Both the position numbers and the translations under genes were made by a program. DNA of 64,000 bases from Flagellimonas profundi (lineage in GTDB: Bacteria; Bacteroidota; Bacteroidia; Flavobacteriales; Flavobacteriaceae), in NCBI RefSeq assembly GCF_017313275.1, contig NZ_JAFLNM010000001.1:1302001-1366000 (forward strand), given 5' to 3'. The stretch's first letter is position 1; the number at the start of each line of letters is the position of its first letter. Below are positions 43,932-55,888 of this stretch, one piece after another. The notes under the pieces are model-generated. The model saw nothing but the letters and a program-made list of their open reading frames with translations, searched no databases and had not been told where the DNA came from.

Positions 43932-44258
43932 TTAAGCGTCTTTCTCTGTATTCCTGTAGTAGATTTTGTCTTCCAACCACTCTTGTACCGCCAAAGCGTG
44001 TGGTTTTGGCAACTTTTCGTAGAATTTGGAAACCTCGATCTGTTCTTTGTTTTCGAATACCTCTTCCAAGCTGTCGCTGTAAGTGGCAAACTCCTCTAGC
44101 TTCTCCAACAATTCCTTTTTTATTTCAGAATTGATTTGGATAGCTCGTTTTGCCACAATGGAAATGGCTTCATAAATATTGCCAGTTTTTTCGTCAAACT
44201 CGTTTCTATTGAGTGTTACCGTGGAAACTGGGGCCTTTGTGTTTTTCAAATCTTGCAT
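43932..44258 (-). CDS. rpoZ: RNA polymerase omega subunit (Bacteroidota type)
   Basis: A 108-residue protein with the RpoZ-like core (NIYEAISIVAKRAIQINSEIK), which helps assemble RNA polymerase. The Bacteroidota form is extended at the C-terminus (FYEKLPKPHALAVQEWLEDK). Its place between bamD and coaBC is a conserved feature of the phylum and supports the call, as the sequence alone is modestly similar to the proteobacterial omega. The run bamD-rpoZ-coaBC-porD is tightly packed. Confidence 0.88.
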   Translation of the reverse strand: MQDLKNTKAPVSTVTLNRNEFDEKTGNIYEAISIVAKRAIQINSEIKKELLEKLEEFATYSDSLEEVFENKEQIEVSKFYEKLPKPHALAVQEWLEDKIYYRNTEKDA

Positions 44259-44282
44259 ATGCAGTGGTTTAAAAACTTGTTT

Positions 44283-45107
44283 TTATTTGGATACGGAAGT
44301 AGTGTTATATACGCTCAATTCCTTTTGAATTGTTTCGGCTAGTTTATCTGCCTCTTCTTTAAATTTCGATTCTGGAAAATAACGTAATAAATTGTTATAT
44401 GAGTCAAGAGCATCTTCCAATCGCTCTTTCTTCTTGTCCTCTGTACTGTTCACAGCCAAATTGGTAGCTGCTTCAATCCGATAATACAAGGCATCTTCCG
44501 TGTAAATGGAACCTGGATTATCCAAAAGAAAATTGTCAAAAGCAGTTATGGCAGAAATAAGTCTTGGCAAATCCCAAGAACCGATTTTACCATATTGCTT
44601 GGCAATTTCCAACTCTTTTTTTTCTTTTTTGGTGGTCAACTCCCTTGCCATGTTGTTGGCTTCATCAAAATATTCCGATTCAGAATAATTATTTATAAAT
44701 GTTTGGAGCTTTAACAAGGCTTTGTCGGTTTCCGACTGGTCCAATGAATACCTGGGAGAAAGCATATAGTAACTTTTTGCTCCCAAAAAACTTGCTTCTT
44801 GGATTTTATCACTTCTTGGATAGGACTTTATGAATCTTTCGAATTGGTAACCCGATAAATAATAATCGCCGTTCTTGAAGTAACTGTCCGCAAAGAAGAA
44901 CATTACACGCTCCCCTTGAGGTTTCCCTACATATTTAGGCGCAATTTGCTCAAACAAGCGAACCGCTCTCTTATAATCACCTTCCTCATAGAGCTTTTCG
45001 GCCATATCGTATTTAGCCTTCGCATCGGTTTCCTTGAGTACCTTTTGGTACTCGCTACAGGACAAGAGAAGCAGTGTTGCACAACAAAAAAGGAGTATTG
45101 ACCTCAT
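44283..45107 (-). CDS. bamD: Outer membrane assembly lipoprotein BamD
   Basis: BamD is the TPR lipoprotein that works with BamA to insert beta-barrel proteins into the outer membrane. The 274-residue product has a signal with lipobox LLLLSC (near 16) and TPR-like helices: AEKLYEEGDYKRAVRLFEQI, FFADSYFKNGDYYLSGYQFE, FIKSYPRSDKIQEASFL, and ALDSYNNLLRYFPESKFKEE. The ATG at 45107 is preferred to one four codons upstream, because the promoter at 45124 would leave the latter almost no leader. Confidence 0.93.
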   Translation of the reverse strand: MRSILLFCCATLLLLSCSEYQKVLKETDAKAKYDMAEKLYEEGDYKRAVRLFEQIAPKYVGKPQGERVMFFFADSYFKNGDYYLSGYQFERFIKSYPRSDKIQEASFLGAKSYYMLSPRYSLDQSETDKALLKLQTFINNYSESEYFDEANNMARELTTKKEKKELEIAKQYGKIGSWDLPRLISAITAFDNFLLDNPGSIYTEDALYYRIEAATNLAVNSTEDKKKERLEDALDSYNNLLRYFPESKFKEEADKLAETIQKELSVYNTTSVSK

Positions 45108-45123
45108 TTTCAAAAACATTTTG

Positions 45124-45131
45124 CAAAATTA
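45124..45131 (-). promoter_or_regulatory. -7 promoter element (TAATTTTG) of bamD
   Basis: An exact TAnnTTTG match on the minus strand that should drive bamD-rpoZ-coaBC-porD. Predicted start of transcription near 45118. No good TTG is seen at the -33 position. Confidence 0.5.
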
Positions 45132-45227
45132 GTGATATTGAATGGATATAAAAAAAGAATTTTCACCATTCAAATGTAAAGGGCAGCAATACCAATGCCC
45201 AATAAATTGGGCAACATTTAACGAATT

Positions 45228-46118
45228 TTATGCATGTGCCCTGCCTAACGTCTTCAAGGAAGATGCGATTTTTCCCTTTAAACCAGAAGTTGCCTCTACC
45301 AATGGCAATCTTACGGTTGCTCTAGAAATGCCCTTGCTTTCAAAAATACTTTTAATGCCTGCTGGGTTACCTTCTTCGAAAATTAAGGCCATTAAAGGCG
45401 ATAGGTTGTGATGGATCGCGTATGCTTCCTTGACATGGCCTTCCAGGCCCAACTTGATCATCTCGGAAAAAAGTGCGGGCAGTCCCTGCCCCAAGACCGA
45501 AATAACCCCGGCACCGCCCGCCAAAACAGTAGGCAAAGCAGTACCATCATCTCCAGAAATCACCAAGAAGCCATCTGGTTTGTTTTTTATGATCTTATCC
45601 GTTTGTAAAGAATCACCGCAAGCTTCTTTTATCCCTACTATATTGGAAAAATCATGAGCTAACCGCAAGGTGGTTTCGGGCAACATATTGCTCCCGGTCC
45701 TTGACGGCACATTATATAACACGATTGGGATTGGTGATGCCTCTGAAATAACTTTAAAATGTTGGTATATTCCTTCCTGCGTAGGTTTATTGTAATAGGG
45801 AGAAACGGATAGAATAGCATCAAAATCGGATAAATCCAATGTTTTCAACTCATTTGCCACTAACATGGTATTATTGCCTCCTACACCCAGTACCAACGGA
45901 AGTCTTCCTGCATTGGTACGCACCACAACATCGACCACCAACTGCTTTTCTGCAGGTGAGAGTGTTGCCGATTCGGCCGTTGTTCCCAACACCACCAAAT
46001 AATCCACACCGCCTTGAATATTGTGCTCCACCACGCTTTCCAAAGCTTCTACATCAACCGTTAAATCTTCTCTGAACGGAGTTACCAGTGCCACTCCTGT
46101 TCCGATCAATTGTTCCAT
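45228..46118 (-). CDS. dapA: 4-hydroxy-tetrahydrodipicolinate synthase
   Basis: DapA condenses pyruvate with aspartate semialdehyde, the first step special to lysine and diaminopimelate synthesis. The 296-residue product has [33 protein letters not shown] (Thr pair), Tyr in [11 protein letters not shown] (near 134) and the Schiff-base Lys in [11 protein letters not shown] (near 162). It is the usual length. dapF of the same pathway is encoded at 60929, and both supply peptidoglycan. It follows the DUF6913 gene by 4 bp. Confidence 0.96.
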   Translation of the reverse strand: MEQLIGTGVALVTPFREDLTVDVEALESVVEHNIQGGVDYLVVLGTTAESATLSPAEKQLVVDVVVRTNAGRLPLVLGVGGNNTMLVANELKTLDLSDFDAILSVSPYYNKPTQEGIYQHFKVISEASPIPIVLYNVPSRTGSNMLPETTLRLAHDFSNIVGIKEACGDSLQTDKIIKNKPDGFLVISGDDGTALPTVLAGGAGVISVLGQGLPALFSEMIKLGLEGHVKEAYAIHHNLSPLMALIFEEGNPAGIKSIFESKGISRATVRLPLVEATSGLKGKIASSLKTLGRAHA

Positions 46119-46122
46119 TCGT

Positions 46123-46656
46123 TCAAATTTCTTTTAAGACCTTTAAATATTTTTTTAATTCACTCTTAAACAACTCAAAATCATTTAAGGGCGTATTTAA
46201 AATCAAATCATTGACCTTGGGGTCTTGTGCGCCAAGACCTACCTTGAGACGCGCTCGGGTTTTAACCGACAATAGCTTCATCATTAAATTATCATCTTCA
46301 TAATAATTGATCAACATATCATACTCCCTGCCCAAAAACTCAAGTACGTAACCATTTTCAATTTGACCTTTCCATCCCAGGTCCTTATCGGAAAACATTT
46401 GGATGGCATAAGGTGAACTTTTGTCGTATTCGCGCTTGTATCCTATTATTTTTATAGCATTGGGGCGCAAGTCAAACTCATCAATAAGTTCGTAAAAGGC
46501 CTCTGCTTTCTGAAAATTATCCACATCTACAATACAACCGATGCTGGTAATCCCCTGTTCCCTGGCCACGGACTTTGGAGGCTTTTCCATCTCCTCCTTT
46601 AAATATTTAAGCCCGGATTTAACCTTAAATTTGTCTTGGAGTCCTTTCAAAAACAT
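46123..46656 (-). CDS. Unknown protein, DUF6913-like
   Basis: A 177-residue cytoplasmic protein starting [19 protein letters not shown], with [42 protein letters not shown] and [20 protein letters not shown] as main blocks. It resembles a family frequent in Flavobacteriaceae next to dapA that I recall as DUF6913. Function unknown. The frame is open for 68 more codons upstream, but the TATATTTG promoter at 46705 and the sequence character place the start at 46656. It forms a unit with dapA. Confidence 0.72.
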   Translation of the reverse strand: MFLKGLQDKFKVKSGLKYLKEEMEKPPKSVAREQGITSIGCIVDVDNFQKAEAFYELIDEFDLRPNAIKIIGYKREYDKSSPYAIQMFSDKDLGWKGQIENGYVLEFLGREYDMLINYYEDDNLMMKLLSVKTRARLKVGLGAQDPKVNDLILNTPLNDFELFKSELKKYLKVLKEI

Positions 46657-46704
46657 ATTTTTGATGATTTTTACAAAGGTAAATAATCTACCAAGACGAC
46701 TTAA

Positions 46705-46712
46705 CAAATATA
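46705..46712 (-). promoter_or_regulatory. -7 promoter element (TATATTTG) of the DUF6913-dapA unit
   Basis: An exact TAnnTTTG match on the minus strand; a TTTG lies 22 bp upstream (46735-46738 region), slightly beyond the usual spacing. Predicted leader of about 45 nt. It overlaps the start region of the divergent 5'-nucleotidase gene. Confidence 0.5.
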
Positions 46713-46717
46713 CGCAC

Positions 46718-47485
46718 GTGAACAATCTAAAATTCAAACAATTTGTTGTATTTACAACTTTTTGTTTTTTGATTTCCTGTAAAACCGACACAGAGAAACT
46801 CACTGAAATTGAGGGCAGACAAATTCCCATTGATTCCACCATAACTGAAACGGATTCCATTGCCAGTTTTGTGGAACCCTATAGAAACAGAATTAATGAG
46901 GTGCTGGACAGTACGTTGGCATATGCACCCAACCCATTATTATTAAAGGATGGTGAACGTACCTCATCCATGGGTAACCTTATGGCGGATATTGTTTTTG
47001 AGCAAACCGCTACCGTTTTTACTTCCAGGTCGGGCAAGGAATTGGATTTTGTAGTGCTTAATGCCGGCGGGGTGCGTTCCGTAATTTCAGAGGGCGATGT
47101 AAGCGCTCGTAACGCTTATGAAGTAATGCCTTTTGAAAATTATATAGAAGTGGTGGAACTTAGCGGTTCGGCCACAAGACAATTAATCAATTTTGTAGCC
47201 AAGTCTTCCCGTAGGCATCCTGTGTCCGGTATTCAGATTGTAATTGGTAAAAACCGTTCGCTGGAATCGGTAAACATTCAGGGGCAACCTTTTGACGAGA
47301 ACCGAAATTACTATGTGGCCACTTCCGACTACCTAGTAAACGGAGGCCCAAGTGTAGGATTTTTTGACGAAATTATCTCAACAACGGAAACCGATTACCT
47401 ATTAAGAAATGCTTTGATCGACTACTTTAAAAAAGTGGACACCCTAAAGGCAGTGGCAGATGATCGCATAAAACAATTGAATTAG
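46718..47485 (+). CDS. 5'-nucleotidase C-terminal domain lipoprotein
   Basis: A 255-residue exported protein equal to the C-terminal substrate-binding half of UshA-type 5'-nucleotidases. Motifs: TSSMGNLMADIVFEQTA, VVLNAGGVRS (Asn-Ala-Gly-Gly), AYEVMPFENYIEVVELSG and YYVATSDYLVNGG. The GTG start (46718-46720) gives a lipoprotein signal, NNLKFKQFVVFTTFCFLISC; a longer frame would read through the divergent gene. The N-terminal metallophosphatase half is encoded by the next gene, which starts immediately after this stop (TAGATG). Confidence 0.85.
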   Translation: MNNLKFKQFVVFTTFCFLISCKTDTEKLTEIEGRQIPIDSTITETDSIASFVEPYRNRINEVLDSTLAYAPNPLLLKDGERTSSMGNLMADIVFEQTATVFTSRSGKELDFVVLNAGGVRSVISEGDVSARNAYEVMPFENYIEVVELSGSATRQLINFVAKSSRRHPVSGIQIVIGKNRSLESVNIQGQPFDENRNYYVATSDYLVNGGPSVGFFDEIISTTETDYLLRNALIDYFKKVDTLKAVADDRIKQLN

Positions 47486-48397
47486 ATGAAAAGAAGGGAT
47501 TTTATTACCAATACCACAGCGGCTTCTACCCTAATCGGTTTGGGGGGGCTAAGTTTGAGCTCGTGCGCCAATCTTGGAAAAAAGCAAATCACCATTCTGC
47601 ACACCAACGACGTGCACAGCCATATCGACACATTCCCATCTTCCCACTCCAGGTATCCAAATTTGGGTGGAATTGCCAGAAGGGCCACCTTGGTGGAACA
47701 GATTAGGAATGAAAACCCAAACACGCTACTTTTTGACGCTGGGGATATTTTCCAAGGCACGCCCTATTTCAATTTTTATGGAGGTGAGTTGGAGTTTAAG
47801 TTGATGAGCAAGCTGAACTATGACGCAGCTACCATTGGAAACCACGACTTTGACAATGGAATTAATGGTTTGTTGGCCCAAATGCCATATGCCACTTTTG
47901 AGATGATCAGCGCCAACTACGACTTTTCCAATACGGTAATGGATGGTTACGTAAAGCCTTATAAGATTTATATGGTTGATGGGATTAAAATCGGAGTTTA
48001 TGGCGTTGGCATTGAGCTAGATGGCTTGGTGACCAAAAGATTGTACAAAGAGACCCAATATCTGAATCCTTATGAGATTGCCTTGGATACGGAAAAGCAA
48101 CTCAAGGAAGAAGAAAAATGTGATTTGATCGTTTGTCTTTCACACTTGGGATACGATTACAAAAATCCAGAAAGGCCATGCGACACCCGTTTGGCACAAC
48201 AAACCTTCCATACTGATCTGATTATCGGTGGACACACCCATACCTTTTTGGACAAACCAGATGTGCGAACCAACCAAAACGGAAATTCTGTGCTCGTAAA
48301 CCAAGTAGGCTGTTACGGAATAAACCTAGGTAGAATTGATTTTTATTTTGATTCGGATAAAAATGCTTCGGCCAATGGCGTAAGCATCACTGTTTAG
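47486..48397 (+). CDS. Metallophosphatase half of a split 5'-nucleotidase
   Basis: A 303-residue calcineurin-like phosphoesterase matching the N-terminal half of UshA-type enzymes. Metal ligands are visible in ILHTNDVHSHID (near 40), LLFDAGDIFQG, TIGNHDFDNG (near 125) and IIGGHTHTFLD (near 250). The N-terminus carries a twin-arginine signal (MKRRDFITNTTAAS) and a lipobox-like LSSC, implying folded export through Tat. Together with the upstream gene it forms one functional nucleotidase as two chains, with the gene order reversed relative to the domains of the fused enzyme. Confidence 0.87.
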   Translation: MKRRDFITNTTAASTLIGLGGLSLSSCANLGKKQITILHTNDVHSHIDTFPSSHSRYPNLGGIARRATLVEQIRNENPNTLLFDAGDIFQGTPYFNFYGGELEFKLMSKLNYDAATIGNHDFDNGINGLLAQMPYATFEMISANYDFSNTVMDGYVKPYKIYMVDGIKIGVYGVGIELDGLVTKRLYKETQYLNPYEIALDTEKQLKEEEKCDLIVCLSHLGYDYKNPERPCDTRLAQQTFHTDLIIGGHTHTFLDKPDVRTNQNGNSVLVNQVGCYGINLGRIDFYFDSDKNASANGVSITV

Positions 48398-48416
48398 TAT
48401 CGGGGCTGGGGATGGT

Positions 48417-51644
<3,228 letters not shown>

Positions 51645-51645
<1 letters not shown>

Positions 51646-52130
51646 TACAGTTTTTTAAGCATCCAAACGGGACAGGAATAATGTCCCGTATTTCCCATTG
51701 GAGCATCTATATATTCAAAACCGTTCTTTTTATATAATTTTTGGGCAGCTTCCATGTAGGGCATCGTTTCCAGATAACAGGCTTCGAACCCGAATTCCTT
51801 CGCCTTGTCCAAACAGGCCTTGATCATTTTGGCACCAAGTCCCTTACCTCTGGCTTCTTCCAAAAAGTACATTTTTTGAAGCTCACAGACGTTTCCTTCA
51901 TAATTGTCCAATTGCGCCACGCCGGCACAACCGATTATCTTGCCCTTGTGCTCTACCACAAAATAAGCGGCCTTTGGCACGTTATAATTGGAATACATAT
52001 CATCCAAAGCTTTGTCGGCATAAGCCGTGCCTACCTTGGGAACGCCCATATCCTCAAAAACTTTTCGGATTACCTGGGCCACCTGTGCGTTGTCTTCGGG
52101 GGTTATTTCACGAATCACCGTATCTCCCAT
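51645..52130 (-). CDS. GNAT-family N-acetyltransferase
   Basis: A 161-residue acetyl-CoA-dependent acyltransferase. The acetyl-CoA pyrophosphate loop is in FLEEARGKGLGAKMIKACLD (near 85-105) and VEHKGKIIGCAGVAQLD is strand beta-4; YLETMPYMEAAQKLYKKNGF follows, as in GNAT motif B. The acceptor is unknown. It abuts prmC with its stop touching the prmC start codon, and is divergent from ribD. A role as a ribosomal-protein acetylase is not supported by any specific motif. Confidence 0.85.
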
Positions 52131-52149
52131 TATTGTGTTTTTATTGTTC

Positions 52150-52157
52150 TATTTTTG
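52150..52157 (+). promoter_or_regulatory. -7 promoter element (TATTTTTG) of ribD
   Basis: An exact TAnnTTTG match ending 4 nt before the ribD GTG start codon, predicting a leaderless transcript beginning at or next to the start codon. A TTG at 52133-52135 lies 14 bp upstream, short of the normal spacing. Confidence 0.5.
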
Positions 52158-52161
52158 CGGG

Positions 52162-53214
52162 GTGAATATACATCAAAAATACATCCTTCGCTGCATAGAA
52201 CTAGCCAAAAAAGGACTGGGAACAACAGCCCCTAATCCTATGGTGGGATGTGTGATCGTACACAACAATAAAATTATTGGCGAAGGTTTCACTAGTCCCT
52301 ACGGAGGTCCGCACGCCGAGGTCAATGCCATTGACTCGGTAAAGGACAAGGATTTGCTCAAAGACGCATCGCTATATGTCACTTTGGAGCCTTGCTCCCA
52401 TTACGGAAAAACGCCTCCGTGTGCAGATTTGATCGCCAAACACCAGCTCAAAGAAGTTGTGATAGGCCTACAGGACCCACATGATAAAGTATCCGGCAAA
52501 GGCATCCAAAAATTGAAGGATGCAGGTTGCCTTGTTTCGGTAGGCGTTCTGGAAGATGCATGTAGGGAACACCATAAACGCTTTTTAACCTTTCAAGAGA
52601 AGAATCGTCCGTACATTATTTTAAAATGGGCAGAATCGGATGATGGGTTTTTGGCCCCCGATACATCCTTCCGAAGCAACGCCCCTGAGCCTTTCTGGAT
52701 AACCAACTCCTATTCCAAACAATTGGTACATCAATGGCGAAGCCAAGAACAGGCCATTTTGGTTGGAACCAAAACCGTTTTGGAGGACAACCCCAAACTA
52801 ACCACCCGAAACTGGACAGGCAAAGACCCGATTCGTATTGTTTTGGATAGGGATTTAAAAATTGATTCAAGCTATCACATTTTGGACAAATCCGTGCAAA
52901 CCCTTATTTTGACAGCGGTAGGGGACACATCAAAATATATGGAAGGTGTTGATTATGCAGTAATCGACTATTCGAAGAACTTGGGACAACAAATCTGCGA
53001 TGTGCTACATCAACACAACATTACTAGCGTGATCATTGAAGGTGGGGCAAAAACGCTTCAAACCTTTATGGATGAAAACTTGTGGGACGAAGCGTGGGTT
53101 TTTAAAGGCACCCTTTGCTTTAAACATGGTTTGCCAGCTCCTAAATTAAAAGGAACTTTACAGCATCAAAAAAAGATATTGACCGATACCTTATCCATTT
53201 ACGGCAATGATTAA
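52162..53214 (+). CDS. ribD: Bifunctional riboflavin deaminase/reductase RibD
   Basis: RibD performs the deamination and reduction steps after GTP cyclohydrolase II in riboflavin synthesis. The 350-residue product has an N-terminal cytidine-deaminase-like domain with zinc site PHAEVNAID (near 50) and LEPCSHYGKTPPCADLI (75-91), with APNPMVGCVIV preceding. A reductase domain (about 155-350; YIILKWAESDDGF, ILVGTKTVLEDNPKLTTR, IIEGGAKTLQTFMDE) follows. GTG is the start (NIHQKYILRCIELAKKGLG). The next gene overlaps by 8 bp. Confidence 0.95.
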   Translation: MNIHQKYILRCIELAKKGLGTTAPNPMVGCVIVHNNKIIGEGFTSPYGGPHAEVNAIDSVKDKDLLKDASLYVTLEPCSHYGKTPPCADLIAKHQLKEVVIGLQDPHDKVSGKGIQKLKDAGCLVSVGVLEDACREHHKRFLTFQEKNRPYIILKWAESDDGFLAPDTSFRSNAPEPFWITNSYSKQLVHQWRSQEQAILVGTKTVLEDNPKLTTRNWTGKDPIRIVLDRDLKIDSSYHILDKSVQTLILTAVGDTSKYMEGVDYAVIDYSKNLGQQICDVLHQHNITSVIIEGGAKTLQTFMDENLWDEAWVFKGTLCFKHGLPAPKLKGTLQHQKKILTDTLSIYGND

Positions 53215-53809
53215 AAACATTATTCTTGATTTTGGTGATGTGCTCATCAACCTGGACAAACCTGCGACAGCAAAAGCTATGGTACAGCACGGGTTTACCA
53301 AAGTGACCCCAAATCTGGAAGGTTTGTTTCAAAATTATGAGAAAGGACTTATCACATCTTCGGATTTTTTGGATAAAGTATCTACACACTTCCCCAAGGC
53401 CAGCAGGGAATATTTAACGGAAGCATGGAATTCCATTTTATTGGATTTCCCCGAGCACAGGCTGGAATTTATTGAACAGCTCGCCGCAGAGAATCAGTAT
53501 AAAATGATACTGCTGAGCAATACCAACGACTTACATATCAAATGTGTTAAAGCACAAATGGGAATAGAACGGTACAACAGGTTTAAAAATGCTTTTGATG
53601 TGTTTTATCTGAGTTACGAAATGGGAATGCGGAAACCGGATACGGAGATTTTTGACTTTGTGCTGCAAGAGAACCAGCTAACACCTGAAGAAACCTTTTT
53701 TGTGGATGATGTAAAAGAGAACACCAATTCTGCAGCTACTTTGGGTATTAAGGTATGGAACCTACAGGTGGGCAAAGAGGAAATAACCCAATTAAAATCA
53801 AAATTGTAA
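53207..53809 (+). CDS. HAD-superfamily hydrolase (subfamily IA)
   Basis: A 200-residue hydrolase of the haloacid dehalogenase superfamily. The nucleophile Asp and acid are in IILDFGDVLINLD (8 and 10), motif II Thr/Ser in ILLSNTNDLH (near 104), motif III Lys in RKPDTEIF (near 144) and motif IV acidic pair in FFVDDVKEN (near 166). The start overlaps ribD by 8 bp. One possible job is dephosphorylating the RibD product, a step lacking in the classic pathway and done by HAD enzymes in other bacteria; this is an inference from location only. Confidence 0.87.
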   Translation: MIKNIILDFGDVLINLDKPATAKAMVQHGFTKVTPNLEGLFQNYEKGLITSSDFLDKVSTHFPKASREYLTEAWNSILLDFPEHRLEFIEQLAAENQYKMILLSNTNDLHIKCVKAQMGIERYNRFKNAFDVFYLSYEMGMRKPDTEIFDFVLQENQLTPEETFFVDDVKENTNSAATLGIKVWNLQVGKEEITQLKSKL

Positions 53810-54673
53810 ATGATATACCTTGTACTGAGCGTACTTAGCTCCACCCTGATTTTTGTGGTCTTCAAGCTATTTGATGTCTTTAAAATCCAGACGCTTTACG
53901 CCATCATCACCAATTATGTGGTGGCCTGCACGGTTGGTTTCTTTTTGTACGACGGCCCGGTCGGTGTGGACGACCTCACTAACAAACCATGGTTGATCGG
54001 CCCTATATTATTAGGGGTCCTTTTTATTGTCATCTTCAATTTAATGGCCCGAACAGCACAGGTCTCTGGTGTGTCCGTAGCCTCGGTGGCCACTAAAATG
54101 TCGTTGGCCATTCCCGTAATGATGGGGGTTCTGTTATACAATGAACATTTAAGCTCACTGCAAATCATAGGAATTGTTTTGGCCTTGGTCGCCGTGTATT
54201 TGGCTTCCATCAAAGAAAAGAGCATACGAATAAACCGAAAAGCCCTTGTTCTTCCTTTACTTGTGTTTCTGGGCTCTGGCATTATTGATACGAGCATCCA
54301 ATATTTTGAAGAGATTCATTTGACCGACCAGGAGATTCCCGTGTTCTCTTCCATGATATTTGGATTTGCGGCCCTGACTGGATTCATATTTATTGGTACA
54401 AAAGCGATAAAAACACCATTGAAAATCAACCTGAAAAATATATTAGGAGGAATTGCCCTTGGTATTCCCAATTATTTCTCCATTTATTTTTTGATTCGTG
54501 CACTGCGGGCGGACATTTTAAGCAGTGCTGCCATCTTTACTTTAAATAATGTTGCCATTGTGATGTTCTCTACCCTTTTCGGGATATTGTTGTTTAAAGA
54601 AAAATTAAGCCTTAAAAACTGGAGCGGTGTTGCATTGGCCGTTTTGAGCATAATATTGGTAGCTTTGTTCTGA
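53810..54673 (+). CDS. EamA/DMT-family transporter
   Basis: A 287-residue inner-membrane protein with about ten hydrophobic helices and the two-fold repeat of EamA domains: first half ending GIVLALVAVYLASIKEKS, second half ending LKNWSGVALAVLSIILVALF. DMT transporters export or import metabolites such as amino acids; the substrate cannot be inferred. The ATG lies directly after the HAD gene stop with no gap and its stop overlaps the yigZ start by 1 bp (TGATG), all in one transcript with ribD. Confidence 0.85.
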   Translation: MIYLVLSVLSSTLIFVVFKLFDVFKIQTLYAIITNYVVACTVGFFLYDGPVGVDDLTNKPWLIGPILLGVLFIVIFNLMARTAQVSGVSVASVATKMSLAIPVMMGVLLYNEHLSSLQIIGIVLALVAVYLASIKEKSIRINRKALVLPLLVFLGSGIIDTSIQYFEEIHLTDQEIPVFSSMIFGFAALTGFIFIGTKAIKTPLKINLKNILGGIALGIPNYFSIYFLIRALRADILSSAAIFTLNNVAIVMFSTLFGILLFKEKLSLKNWSGVALAVLSIILVALF

Positions 54674-55287
54674 TGGAGAAAAAAGAAGATGTTTACAGAA
54701 CAGTAACCAAAACTTCACCCGAGATTTTATATAAGGACCGAAAGAGTAAATTTTATGCCCAGATCCATCCCATTGCTTCGGAAGATGATGTAAAACCAAT
54801 CGTCGAAGAACTCCGAAAAAAGTACCATACGGCCAACCACGTTTGTTACGCATGGCAATTGGGAACCGAAAACCCAGTTTACAGGGCCAACGATGATGGT
54901 GAACCAAACAATTCTGCGGGAATGCCAATCTATGGGCAGATACAATCTTTTGATGTCACCAATGTTCTGATTACCGTAACCCGAATCTTTGGCGGTACTA
55001 AACTTGGGGTCGGTGGATTGATCCAGGCCTACAAAACTGCGGCTCAATTGGCCTTGGAAAGTGCCAAAATTGTCAAGAAAACCATTAAAGCTAAATTCCG
55101 ATTGCAATTTGGATATCCGGAAATGGACAAAGTCATGCGCATCATCAAACAGAAAAACCTGAACATTATTTCCCAAAAAATGGAGTTGGATTGTGAACTT
55201 GTTATTTCGGTCCGTATGACCGAATCAGAGGAAACACTTCAAATTTTCGATGAAATGCAACATGTGGAAATTTCTCAATTGGATTGA
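54673..55287 (+). CDS. YigZ/IMPACT family protein
   Basis: A 204-residue member of the YigZ (IMPACT, UPF0029) family. Motifs: YKDRKSKFYAQIHPIASEDD, NHVCYAWQLGTENPVYRAND, DDGEPNNSAGMPIYGQIQ, and VTRIFGGTKLGVGGLIQAYK, the family's signature. A second small domain of unknown function (about 135-204) follows. Its role in bacteria is not settled; eukaryotic IMPACT controls translation via GCN1. The stop abuts the stop of the converging thioesterase in the palindrome TGATCA. Confidence 0.9.
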   Translation: MEKKEDVYRTVTKTSPEILYKDRKSKFYAQIHPIASEDDVKPIVEELRKKYHTANHVCYAWQLGTENPVYRANDDGEPNNSAGMPIYGQIQSFDVTNVLITVTRIFGGTKLGVGGLIQAYKTAAQLALESAKIVKKTIKAKFRLQFGYPEMDKVMRIIKQKNLNIISQKMELDCELVISVRMTESEETLQIFDEMQHVEISQLD

Positions 55288-55686
55288 TCAGTCTTCCAAT
55301 TTTTCCAAAATATAATGAGGACACTTAATAGGTCTGCCCGTTTTTTTATCCATAAATGCCAAAACGGTGTTTGCAGTGGCCAATAATTCACCCGACTCGT
55401 TGATCAATTCGTAATCGAATTCAATTTTCACCAAAGGTTTGGATTTTAAGTGCGTGCGTACAGTAAGTAAATCATCATATAACGCAGACTTTTTGTAATC
55501 AATATGTAAGGAAATTACGGGCAACATGATACCGTTATCTTCCATGCTCTTGTAGGTGATCCCCATGGCTCTTAACCACTCAACTCTGCCCAATTCAAAA
55601 TACTGTGCGTAATTCCCGTGGTAAACAACCCCCATTTGATCAGTTTCTGCATATCGAACCCGAAAAGAATATGAATTTAGACCCAT
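55288..55686 (-). CDS. YbgC-like acyl-CoA thioesterase
   Basis: A 132-residue hotdog-fold thioesterase of the YbgC/4-hydroxybenzoyl-CoA type. The catalytic Asp lies in YAETDQMGVVYHGNYAQYFE (near 16), with GRVEWLRAMG following. YbgC acts near the Tol-Pal system in enterobacteria, but no tol genes are in the window. It shares zero spacing with yigZ and is divergent from dnaA. A second hotdog thioesterase at 8788 belongs to a different branch. Confidence 0.88.
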   Translation of the reverse strand: MGLNSYSFRVRYAETDQMGVVYHGNYAQYFELGRVEWLRAMGITYKSMEDNGIMLPVISLHIDYKKSALYDDLLTVRTHLKSKPLVKIEFDYELINESGELLATANTVLAFMDKKTGRPIKCPHYILEKLED

Positions 55687-55888
55687 TTTTAACTGAAAAA
55701 TTATATATTTAGAGGCTTGCTTATTTTGAGGGTAACATGCGAAAAAAAAATAAAACTTTCAATGACAATTTGATTTTTTTTTTAAAAGATTTGTTCACAT
55801 ATTTGTCGCATCCAATAAGCATCTTATAACCCTTTAGATGTTTACTCTTAAATATTAAAGCTAACCATTAAAACAAGGAAAAACTTCT
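55687..55888. other. AT-rich region upstream of dnaA
   Basis: 202 bp with long A and T runs. It contains one DnaA-box-like TTGTTCACA (55791-55799; one mismatch to TTATNCACA) and a CATATTTG just after it, one mismatch from the -7 consensus. That is enough for dnaA promoter control or autoregulation, but not for calling an origin. No further boxes were found. Confidence 0.4.

Noticed and set aside
55687..55888. Replication origin next to dnaA
   Set aside because: Only one DnaA-box-like sequence (TTGTTCACA) is present and no cluster; an AT-rich promoter is a sufficient explanation. Cumulative GC skew of the genome would decide.
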